Shown here in pieces: positions 53,381 to 61,115 of a stretch of DNA of 64,000 bases. A program made the position numbers and the translations under genes. Within the stretch, counting starts at the first letter, position 1. Every line of letters begins with the position of its first letter. A model generated the notes under the pieces. It was not told the origin of the DNA and did not search any database. It saw nothing but the letters and a program-made list of their open reading frames with translations. Origin of the DNA: PALSA-693 sp963729695 (GTDB lineage: Bacteria > Actinomycetota > Acidimicrobiia > Acidimicrobiales > Palsa-688); NCBI GenBank assembly GCA_963729695.1, contig CAVSOT010000003.1, positions 992,001 to 1,056,000 of the forward strand. Reading direction: 5' to 3'.

Positions 53381-54520
53381 ATGACCATCATCCTCTCTTC
53401 CGACAGCCATGTGATCGAGCCCCTCGACCTCTTCGATCGTATGGATCCGGCGTTCCGGGAACGGGGTCCACGGCTGAAGGAAGACGAGGACGGCAATCAC
53501 TGGTGGTTCCTCGGCGACCATCGCCTGCCTTCGGTGAGCAGCGGATCGGAGACGGGCAAGCGGTTCGAGGACCCGTCGAGCCTCCGGTTGGCCGCCCGCT
53601 TCGAGGACGTTCGGCCGGGCGGCTACCGGCCTGACAAGCAACTGGAGGACAATGAGCAGGACGGGGTGTGGGGATCAGTGCTCTACCCCAGCCTGGGCCT
53701 GCAACTGCTCTTCATCGAGGATCAGGCCCTCCTGGCGGACATCTGCCGGGCGTACAACGACTGGCTGGCCGAATTCTGCGCCTACGCGCCGGACCGGCTC
53801 AAAGGAGTGGCCCTGCTCAGCATGGACGACATCAGCGCCAGCATCCAGGAGCTGACCCGGCTTCGCAATGCTGGTCTGGCCGGAGCCGCCGTACCCGTGG
53901 GGGCTCCCCGGGATCGTCGCTATGGAGATCCGGAGTTCGCACCCTTCTGGTCAGCGGCGCAGGACCTCGATGTCCCCATCAGCCTGCACATCGGCGGTCA
54001 TCGGACGTGGGGAGAAGGGGTTCGGGGCAACTTCCGACCGTCGGCCTTGGCCACGCCCGATTACTGGCAGCGACTGGCGCTGTGTGACCTGATCTTCGGC
54101 GGTGTCTTCGAGCGCCACGAACGGCTGCGGGTGGGCTCGATCGAATGCGAGCTCGGGTGGGTCCCCTATTTCCTCGACCGGATGGACTATCTGTATACGC
54201 AATCTCCGCAGGGCAAAGGTCCGGATTGGATCCGGTTCAAGGGTGACGAGCTGCCGAGTGACTTCTTCCGGCGCAACGTGTTCGTAAGCTTCCAGCAGGA
54301 TGCGATCGGCATCCAGCACCGCGACATGATCGGGATCGACAGCATCACCTTCGGCTCTGACTATCCGCATCCAGAGTCGACGTTTCCCCAGACCCGGGCC
54401 ATGATGAACGATCTCCTCAAGGACCTCACCGACGACGAGAGGGAGAAGGTCTTGTGCGGCAACGTGGCTCGCCTTTACCGCTTCGATGTCGAGCACTTGC
54501 AGGAGCTCGCCGCCTTGTGA
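53381..54520 (+). CDS. Amidohydrolase-2 family protein
   Basis: A 379-residue TIM-barrel amidohydrolase. The start SSDSHVIEPLDLFDRM has the D-x-H metal motif. QDLDVPISLHIGGH supplies the next His, LRVGSIECELGWVPYFLDRMD follows, and the late Asp is in ITFGSDYPHPEST. These proteins hydrolyse or decarboxylate cyclic and aromatic-acid-like compounds. AGGAGG precedes the ATG. It is convergent with the SDR gene that follows. Length is normal for the family. Confidence 0.92.
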   Translation: MTIILSSDSHVIEPLDLFDRMDPAFRERGPRLKEDEDGNHWWFLGDHRLPSVSSGSETGKRFEDPSSLRLAARFEDVRPGGYRPDKQLEDNEQDGVWGSVLYPSLGLQLLFIEDQALLADICRAYNDWLAEFCAYAPDRLKGVALLSMDDISASIQELTRLRNAGLAGAAVPVGAPRDRRYGDPEFAPFWSAAQDLDVPISLHIGGHRTWGEGVRGNFRPSALATPDYWQRLALCDLIFGGVFERHERLRVGSIECELGWVPYFLDRMDYLYTQSPQGKGPDWIRFKGDELPSDFFRRNVFVSFQQDAIGIQHRDMIGIDSITFGSDYPHPESTFPQTRAMMNDLLKDLTDDEREKVLCGNVARLYRFDVEHLQELAAL

Positions 54521-54542
54521 CCTCGACGGCTTGACGCTGGCG

Positions 54543-55325
54543 TCAGCCGGCGCCCAGGATGGCGCCGGCATCCACGACGATGGATTGCCCGGTGATGGTT
54601 CGGCTTTCGTCGCTGGCCAGAAATAGCGCCAGGTTGGCCACGTCCTCCGTGGTGGAAATGGTGCGTAACGGCACCTCGGCGATGCGCTCCGCCCGTAGGT
54701 CCTCGTAGCTGACGCCCTGCTCTGCCGCGATGCGTGCGTGGTAGTTCCGCAACAACTCGGTGTCGATTGACCCGGGTACGACGCAGTTGCACCGCACCCC
54801 CAGCGGGCCGATCTCTTTGGCGACGGCCTTGGTGAAGGCTCGCAATGCCGCTTTGGCCGTCACGTAGTGAGATTTCCGGTGCGGCGCGGTGTACCCGGCC
54901 GCTGACGAGAAGTTGATGATGGACCCCTGCCTGCGTTCCATCATGGAAGCGTTGAGCACCTCGCGCGTGCACAGCATCGCTCCGGTGATATCGACCGCGA
55001 TCGTCGAGTTCCAGTTTTCCAGCGTCTGCTCCCAAATGAATTTGTCGGTACCGGGCACGGCCGCGTTGTTGACCATGACATCGATCTGGCCGAAGGCTTC
55101 CATGGTTCGGGCGACCAGGGCCGCCACGTCCTGCTCGCTCGTCACGTCGGCGCGCAGACCGATGGCCTCCGGGCCGGCCTCAGCGGCGGCCTTTTGCACC
55201 AAATCCTCCCGTCGGGCACCGAGCGCCACCTGGGCGCCCTCGCGGACGAACAACCGAGCCATCTCGGGGCCGAGTCCCGTGCTCCCCCCGGTGATGATGG
55301 CGACCTTTCCGCTCAGTCTCCCCAC
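54543..55325 (-). CDS. SDR-family dehydrogenase
   Basis: A 260-residue classical SDR. The GTG start at 55325 follows AAGGATGG. TGGSTGLG, VMVNNAAVPG, a catalytic Ser in INFSSAAGY, and HYVTAKAAL (Y-x-x-x-K) are intact, with a C-terminal TGQSIVVDAGAILG. It is divergent from the aldolase gene by 66 bp. The substrate is likely a secondary alcohol or ketone; the family gives no more. Confidence 0.93.
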   Translation of the reverse strand: MGRLSGKVAIITGGSTGLGPEMARLFVREGAQVALGARREDLVQKAAAEAGPEAIGLRADVTSEQDVAALVARTMEAFGQIDVMVNNAAVPGTDKFIWEQTLENWNSTIAVDITGAMLCTREVLNASMMERRQGSIINFSSAAGYTAPHRKSHYVTAKAALRAFTKAVAKEIGPLGVRCNCVVPGSIDTELLRNYHARIAAEQGVSYEDLRAERIAEVPLRTISTTEDVANLALFLASDESRTITGQSIVVDAGAILGAG

Positions 55326-55391
55326 GATCCATCCATCCTTTCGCGATCCGAAAATTTCAGCATAGGTGGGCAGCAGTACCGTGGTGGCGAG

Positions 55392-56051
55392 ATGAGGTAC
55401 GTCGAGGATGCTCGGACCCAGGTGCTGAGGGCCGCCAAAGCCCTGCTGGAGCGAGGGCTCGTCGAGGGCACGGCCGGCAACATCTCGGCCCGGCAAAGGG
55501 ACGGCACCCTGGTGATCACCCCATCATCGGTCGAGTACGGGGCCATGGGGGTCGACGACCTCGTGGTGGTGGATCCCGGCGGGCGGGTGCTGGCCGACAA
55601 AGAAGGTCGGTCACCGTCGAGCGAGATGATGCTCCACCTGGCGTGCTATCAGGCCTTCGGGGAGATTGGTTCGGTCATCCACTCGCACCCGGTATTCGCC
55701 ACCATGTTCGCGGTGGCCCGTCGAGGCATCCCGGCCTGTATCGACGAGTTCACCATGTACACCGGAGGTGACGTGCGCTGCACGGGCTACGCGCCGAGCG
55801 GATCGTCGATGGTGGGGGAGCAGGCGGTCGAGGCCCTGTCCGGCCGAGGGGCGGCCCTCATCGCCAATCATGGGATGGTGGCGGTGGGTGTCGATCCGGC
55901 TGCTGCTTTCCACGTGACGGCAGTGGTCGAGCGCAGCGCCCAGATCATCTGGGGAGCCCAGGCCCTGGGGACGCTGCATCCGCTGCCTGACGACGCCAAC
56001 GACCAATTCGCCCGTGACTATGCCGACCGGATGCGCCACAACCCCCAGTAG
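55392..56051 (+). CDS. Class II (fuculose-phosphate-type) aldolase
   Basis: A 219-residue class II aldolase/adducin-domain protein. GTAGNISARQ is the phosphate-binding region. VIHSHPVFATMFA provides two zinc histidines (H-S-H-P) and ALIANHGMVAVG the third. The E/D-rich GRSPSSEMMLHLACY segment is also present. The next gene, in the opposite direction, is mtnA. In several bacteria a protein of this class cleaves 5-methylthioribulose-1-phosphate (the DHAP shunt), so that role is possible here. A fuculose- or rhamnulose-phosphate role is the alternative. Confidence 0.88.
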   Translation: MRYVEDARTQVLRAAKALLERGLVEGTAGNISARQRDGTLVITPSSVEYGAMGVDDLVVVDPGGRVLADKEGRSPSSEMMLHLACYQAFGEIGSVIHSHPVFATMFAVARRGIPACIDEFTMYTGGDVRCTGYAPSGSSMVGEQAVEALSGRGAALIANHGMVAVGVDPAAAFHVTAVVERSAQIIWGAQALGTLHPLPDDANDQFARDYADRMRHNPQ

Positions 56052-56130
56052 GGAAGCGAGCACCCCTCTTCGGCCAGGGCCGTGCGGTCCTTGACCCGGC
56101 GCTCCGATCACCGTCTGGCGGGGGACGTCC

Positions 56131-57123
56131 TCACCGGGTGGAGTGCAGCCGGCGCCAGGCGGACCGGTAGGGGCGGGTGGCGATGCCTGCATCCGTGATG
56201 ATGGCAGTCACCAATCGGGCGGGTGTGACGTCGAAAGCCGGGTTGGCGACCTGCACGCCAGTGGGTACCACCCGGCGGTCAGCGAAGACCGCCACCTCCG
56301 CGCCGTCCCGCTCCTCGACCGGAATCTCCGCTCCCGAAGGGCACTTCAGATCCACGGTCGATAGCGGGGCGGCCACGTAGAACGGGATGCGATGGTGGCG
56401 GGCCAGGACGGCGAGAGAATAGGTGCCAATCTTGTTGGCGACGTCGCCATTGGCTGCGATGCGGTCCGCACCGACCACCACACAGTCGACTTCTCCGCGG
56501 GCCATTACCGAGCCGGCCGCTCCATCGACCAATACCGTGGCCGGGATGCCCAGTCGGGCCAGCTCCCAGGCGGTGAGCCGGCTCCCCTGGAGCACCGGTC
56601 GGGTTTCGTCCACCCATACAGAAGGACGTTTGCCCGTCTCGTGGGCTGACCTGATCACGCCCAGAGCCGTTCCGTACTCGACACAAGCGAGCGATCCGGC
56701 GTTGCAATGGGTGAGCACCCGGCACCCGGGTGGAAGCAACTCGGCCCCGAACCGGCCCAAGGCCCGGTTGCTCTCGGAGTCTGCCGCGGCGATGGCGAGC
56801 GCCTCCTGCAAGGGATCGTCCGCGGCGAGAGCCCGCTCGACGCCCCACCGCAAGTTCACGGCCGTGGGTCGGGTGGCGACGATCTGACGGGCCGCTCGGT
56901 CAGGGTCCTCGCCGCGACGAGCTGCCAGCGCCACACCCATGGCACCGGCGGCACCGAGGGCGGGTGCCCCCCTGATGGCCAGGGAATCGATGGCGGCGCA
57001 AAGCTCGTCCACGCTCGACACGTCGAGGAACGTCAGCTGGTTGGGGAGACGACGCTGGTCGATCAGTCGGATCCTCCCGTCTTGCCACTCGATGGTTGGC
57101 GGAAGGGGAACGTCGTCGCTCAC
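56131..57123 (-). CDS. mtnA: S-methyl-5-thioribose-1-phosphate isomerase
   Basis: A 330-residue MtnA of the eIF2B-like isomerase family, which interconverts 5-methylthioribose-1-phosphate and 5-methylthioribulose-1-phosphate in methylthioadenosine salvage. The active-site Cys is in LTHCNAGSLAC, the catalytic Asp is in VVGADRIAANGDVANKIGTY, and IRGAPALGAAGAMG and VWVDETRPVLQGSRLTA are family blocks. Length is normal. It is convergent with the class II aldolase gene (80 bp apart), which would act on its product. No mtnB, mtnC or mtnD genes are in the window. Confidence 0.95.
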   Translation of the reverse strand: MSDDVPLPPTIEWQDGRIRLIDQRRLPNQLTFLDVSSVDELCAAIDSLAIRGAPALGAAGAMGVALAARRGEDPDRAARQIVATRPTAVNLRWGVERALAADDPLQEALAIAAADSESNRALGRFGAELLPPGCRVLTHCNAGSLACVEYGTALGVIRSAHETGKRPSVWVDETRPVLQGSRLTAWELARLGIPATVLVDGAAGSVMARGEVDCVVVGADRIAANGDVANKIGTYSLAVLARHHRIPFYVAAPLSTVDLKCPSGAEIPVEERDGAEVAVFADRRVVPTGVQVANPAFDVTPARLVTAIITDAGIATRPYRSAWRRLHSTR

Positions 57124-57318
57124 GTTCGAGTTTCCTCCAGGTCAGCGCCGTAGCGGCCCTCGGGTTGTTGCCCAGTGTGACGCCGGCTTCGAGTGGGGTG
57201 GGGTAGCCCCTGACCGACGGTCGCAGCCTGGACAACCCGATCCCCCCACCCTATATTGATGTCACATCGTATGTTGCGATCGCGGGAGGTCCGCGCCGTA
57301 CAGAAGGGGGACTTGACC

Positions 57319-58500
57319 ATGAGCAGGCCGCAGGTCGATGTGAATCTTTTCGATCGCGCCGTTGTCGAGAATCCCTACGACCTTTACGAGCAGATTCGGG
57401 CGGCCGGACGGGTCGTGTGGAACGACGTCCTCAAGGCGTGGATGCTTACTGGCTTCAACGAGTGTTCGCAGGTGCTGACCGACTCGGGCGAGCGATTCGC
57501 CATGATGAACGACAACCCCGAGCTAACGCCGTGGTTCGACGCCCCCAACATGATCATGGTCGACGGAGCCGAGCACGTCCGGTTGCGCAAGAATTTGGCC
57601 CCGCTTTTCACTCGCCAGGCGGTGGCCAAGTGGGAAGTCCGTATCGGTGAAGTCGTCGATCAACTCCTGGCTCCTCTGGTGGAGGGCCGAGACAGTTTCG
57701 ATCTCATCGGTGAGTTCACCATGATACCGACGATCATCGTCGCCGACATGTTGGGTGTTCCCCCAAATCGTTATGACGACTTTCAGAGGTGGTCGCACGC
57801 CATCACGGGCAACATTGCCTACGGGCACGAGGACGAACGCACTCGCGAAGTGATGGCCCAAGCCACGACCGAGGTGAACGAGTACATCCGCGAGGAGATC
57901 GAACGTCATCGCCGGGAACCGCTCGACGACGTCTTGTCCTTCATGCTCAAACTGCCAGAGCTGAGCGAGGCCGAGATCCGTTCCACCGCGTTGGTGTTCC
58001 TCCTCGCCGGATACGACACGACCGCGAAGCTGATGTCCAATATCCTGGTGGCGCTGGAGGCAAACTCGGAGCAGAGGCAGTTGGTAGTTGACGACCTCTC
58101 CCTCGTCCCGGCGACCATCGAAGAGACGTTCCGCTGGATGGGCGTCACCCAGATGGTTCCCCGTAAGGTGATGACCGAGCTGACGCTGGCCGGCACCGAC
58201 CTCCAGCCCGGCGACATTCTCTACACGATGGTGGAAGCCGCCAACCGTGATCCCGGTCGGTGGCCCGATCCGCTGCGGTTCGACGTTCGGCGAGAGCAGA
58301 AATCGCACCTCGGGCTGGGATTCGGTCCCCACCTCTGTATCGGTGCACCCCTCGCCCGACTGGAAACGAAGATCGCCATTGAGCGGCTGCTGTCCATCGC
58401 CCCGGAGTACGAGCTTCGCGGCATTGACTACGGCAGCGCCTTATTTGTCCGGGGTCCCGAAGAAGGATTTCTGGACATCAAACTCCGCTCGGCATCCTAG
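57319..58500 (+). CDS. Cytochrome P450 (paralogue 3 of 3)
   Basis: A 393-residue P450. The I-helix VFLLAGYDTTAKLMSN, the E-x-x-R in EETFRWM and the heme loop GFGPHLCIGAPLARLE are intact. GAAGGGGG precedes the ATG at 57319, which decides the start. It shares MIMVDGAEHVRLR, TMIPTIIVADMLGVPPNRYDD and FQRWSHAI with the paralogues at 14385-15569 and 51155-52312. It is followed after 15 bp by an amidohydrolase-related gene. Confidence 0.95.
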   Translation: MSRPQVDVNLFDRAVVENPYDLYEQIRAAGRVVWNDVLKAWMLTGFNECSQVLTDSGERFAMMNDNPELTPWFDAPNMIMVDGAEHVRLRKNLAPLFTRQAVAKWEVRIGEVVDQLLAPLVEGRDSFDLIGEFTMIPTIIVADMLGVPPNRYDDFQRWSHAITGNIAYGHEDERTREVMAQATTEVNEYIREEIERHRREPLDDVLSFMLKLPELSEAEIRSTALVFLLAGYDTTAKLMSNILVALEANSEQRQLVVDDLSLVPATIEETFRWMGVTQMVPRKVMTELTLAGTDLQPGDILYTMVEAANRDPGRWPDPLRFDVRREQKSHLGLGFGPHLCIGAPLARLETKIAIERLLSIAPEYELRGIDYGSALFVRGPEEGFLDIKLRSAS

Positions 58501-58515
58501 GGAACCCGTCGCGCC

Positions 58516-59472
58516 ATGGGCAGGGACCCAGGTGTCACCTCTCGGCAGCCGCTGTTCATGCAGCGACGCAGCACCGACGAATATCGGCCGCGGCACTACT
58601 CGGCCCACGACCGGCGCGTCGTTCGGCACATAACCTCGGATCTGGCCGCGGCGAGCGACCTCACCAGGCAGCCGGCGCGAGCCCTGGCGACGGGCCGGGT
58701 AGGGACAGCCATCGGGCTGCGTGCTCTCAACGACGAATGGGGAGCGACGTACTACCACGTTCCGCCCGACGCGGCGGCCGACTCTCGCGTCGCTGACGAG
58801 GTGCTCAGCGGCCCGGAAACGGTCGTGGACGTGCAGACCCACTTCCTTCCACCCGGTGTGCTCCCCAACGGGTCTCCTCGGGATATCGGCCCGGTGGCCC
58901 GCCTATTTCCGGATCTCGACTTCATGGTCTATCACTCGGGTTTTGAGTTTCCGGCTGGCGTGGGAAACGCAGCCAACGTGCCCGCCGGAATACCAGGTCA
59001 CGAGGGAGAGGAAGGCCCCTATACCGACCGGCTGGCCGGGTTTGGGGTCAACCGCCTTCTCCGCAGTCTGGAGGAGCAGGGTATCGGCACCCACTCTAAT
59101 GTCTATGCCGAGCTCGGCACCACCTGGTTTTCGTTGATTCGCCGCCCCCGGGAGGCGGCCCACGTGCTCGGAAAGCTGATCGCGTGTCTCGGGGAAGACA
59201 ACGTGATCTGGGGTACCGACAGCATCTGGTACGGTTCGGCCCAGCCTCTTATTTACGCCTTCCGGGTGTTCCAGCTACCCGATGATATGTGCGAGGAATT
59301 CGGGTATTCCAAGATCACTCCCGAAGCGAGAGGCAAGATTCTGGGAGAGAATGCGGCCAGGGTGTACCACATCGACCTACCCAAGATGGGCGAAGTGGCG
59401 CGCCACGACGACCTGGCGTGGGCCCGGCAGTTGGTGACCCAACTGCGCACCGAAGGCTTCGCCTTCTCCTAG
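58516..59472 (+). CDS. Amidohydrolase-2 relative with apparent internal deletion
   Basis: A 318-residue protein. The N-terminus (ATGRVGTAIGLRALNDEWGA, ETVVDVQTHFLPPG) and the C-terminus (DIGPVARLFPDLDFMVYHSG, SNVYAELGTTWFSL, GEDNVIWGTDSIWYGSAQPL) resemble the start and end of longer (about 550-residue) amidohydrolases. The central 200-odd residues that normally separate them seem to be missing, though the frame is kept. The remaining D-x-Q-T-H and H-S-G motifs suggest partial metal binding at best. An in-frame ATG at 58558 is an alternative start. It is probably non-catalytic or altered; the expected length is from memory of the family. Confidence 0.7.
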   Translation: MGRDPGVTSRQPLFMQRRSTDEYRPRHYSAHDRRVVRHITSDLAAASDLTRQPARALATGRVGTAIGLRALNDEWGATYYHVPPDAAADSRVADEVLSGPETVVDVQTHFLPPGVLPNGSPRDIGPVARLFPDLDFMVYHSGFEFPAGVGNAANVPAGIPGHEGEEGPYTDRLAGFGVNRLLRSLEEQGIGTHSNVYAELGTTWFSLIRRPREAAHVLGKLIACLGEDNVIWGTDSIWYGSAQPLIYAFRVFQLPDDMCEEFGYSKITPEARGKILGENAARVYHIDLPKMGEVARHDDLAWARQLVTQLRTEGFAFS

Positions 59473-59476
59473 GCAG

Positions 59477-61102
59477 ATGGCTTACCTAGGGCGCAGCCAG
59501 GAGGTCTTCGAGTTCATCGTGGTGGGTACCGGATCCGCCGGGAGCGTGATCGCCGGGCGCTTGGCCGCGGCCGGCCGTTCCGTCCTGGCCCTGGAGGCGG
59601 GAGGGACCGACAAGCGGCCCGATGCGTATGTTCCCGCCGCGTTGGTGTCCGTCTACAAGCGTTGCAACTGGAGGTACGCGCCCGAACCTGACGACACCCG
59701 AGAGCACCAGGTCGAGGCGTGGCAGGCCGGCCGCATCCTCGGCGGCGGCGGATCCATCAACGGCACGATCTTCGTGCGTGGCAACCGTTCCGACTTCGAC
59801 GGCTGGGCGAAGCGGGGCTGCGACGGTTGGGACTACGACTCGGTCCTGCCCTACTTCAAACGGATGGAGCGATGGTCCGGCGAGGATGACGGTTGGCGAG
59901 GCCACGACGGCCCGATTCGGGTCCGGTTTCAAGGCATGCCCCATCCAGCCGTCGATGCGTTCATGGCCGCGTCGCAACAGGCCGGCTACCGCGACATCGG
60001 CGACTACAACGGCGAGGTGCAAGAGGGCGCCGCCGTCGTGCAGGTCAACCAGCGCCGCCGGACGAGATCCCAGTCGTCTCGCGAGTACCTCCGCCGGATC
60101 TCGCTGGCGAGGCACCTGACGGTCAGGACGAACGCTCTGGTCGACAGGGTGGTGATCGAATCGGGCCGGGCGGTAGGCGTCCAGTTCTCGCATCGAGGCC
60201 GGCGAGCGTTCGCGGCGGCGAGCGAGGAAGTCATCGTCTGCGCCGGAACCCTGGCGTCCCCCAAGCTGCTGATGCTGTCCGGTGTCGGGCCGCGCGCCGA
60301 GCTCGAGCGTCATGGCATACCGATCGTGCACGACAGTCCCTCGGTCGGGTCGGACCTCCAGGAGCAGCTCGCCATCATGCAGCGCTGGCGCACCAACCTG
60401 CCGACGGTCAACCAAGTCGGTATTCGGGATGGATCGAAGGCGCTGATCGAATACGTGCGGTACGGCACCGGCCCTCTGGCGGCCACGGTATTCCAGGCCC
60501 AGGTCATCACCCGATCCAAACCCGACCTCGAATGGCCGGACTTCCAGCATGCCTTTGCCAGCTTCGCCATCGTGCGTGACCGCGATGCCAATGGCATGCT
60601 CAGCGTCAAACCGGCCCCGGAGCGCAGCGTGATGCTCTGCAGCGCCTTCTTGCATCCCCGTACCCGCGGCCAGATCCGGCTTCACAGCGATCAGGCCCAC
60701 GATCCGCCGATGATCCAGCACCGCATGCTCGCTGAGAAAGCAGACGTAGAGGATCTTCTCGAGGGCATGGCCGAGGCCCGTCGCATTATGAGCCAGTCGG
60801 CCATCGCCACGGTCCTCGCTGGTCCCTTCGAAGAGGAGTCCCGTTGCCGCACGGACGAAGACTGGATGCGGTTCGTTCGCGGCAACGTCACGTATGGTGT
60901 GCACCCCGTCGGAACCTGTCGCATGGGCCGGGACGATCGGGCCGTGGTGGACCCCGAGCTCAAGGTGTACGGCGTCGACAAGCTTCGGGTGGCAGATGCC
61001 TCGATAATGCCGACGGTGACTACCGGCAACACAAATGCGCCGACGATGATGATCGGCGAGCGGGCTGCGACCTTGCTCACCGGCTGCACCTTGTCCGCTT
61101 GA
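59477..61102 (+). CDS. GMC-family FAD oxidoreductase
   Basis: A 541-residue glucose-methanol-choline oxidoreductase. The FAD-binding motif is FEFIVVGTGSAGSVIAGRL, followed by the GMC signature in GRILGGGGSINGTIFVRGN, GTLASPKLLMLSGVGP, and C-terminal catalytic His in HPVGTCRMG and Asn in TTGNTNAPTMMIGE. It oxidises an alcohol to an aldehyde or ketone. Length is normal. It starts 5 bp after the upstream stop and is followed by the OYE-type gene after 13 bp, so it is probably part of an operon running from the P450 at 57319. Confidence 0.94.
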   Translation: MAYLGRSQEVFEFIVVGTGSAGSVIAGRLAAAGRSVLALEAGGTDKRPDAYVPAALVSVYKRCNWRYAPEPDDTREHQVEAWQAGRILGGGGSINGTIFVRGNRSDFDGWAKRGCDGWDYDSVLPYFKRMERWSGEDDGWRGHDGPIRVRFQGMPHPAVDAFMAASQQAGYRDIGDYNGEVQEGAAVVQVNQRRRTRSQSSREYLRRISLARHLTVRTNALVDRVVIESGRAVGVQFSHRGRRAFAAASEEVIVCAGTLASPKLLMLSGVGPRAELERHGIPIVHDSPSVGSDLQEQLAIMQRWRTNLPTVNQVGIRDGSKALIEYVRYGTGPLAATVFQAQVITRSKPDLEWPDFQHAFASFAIVRDRDANGMLSVKPAPERSVMLCSAFLHPRTRGQIRLHSDQAHDPPMIQHRMLAEKADVEDLLEGMAEARRIMSQSAIATVLAGPFEEESRCRTDEDWMRFVRGNVTYGVHPVGTCRMGRDDRAVVDPELKVYGVDKLRVADASIMPTVTTGNTNAPTMMIGERAATLLTGCTLSA

Positions 61103-61115
61103 CCCTCTCGACCAC

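Noticed and set aside
54532..54545. TGACGC-TG-GCGTCA palindrome between convergent genes as a terminator
   Set aside because: The two-base loop is too small for a hairpin, and it overlaps the SDR stop codon.
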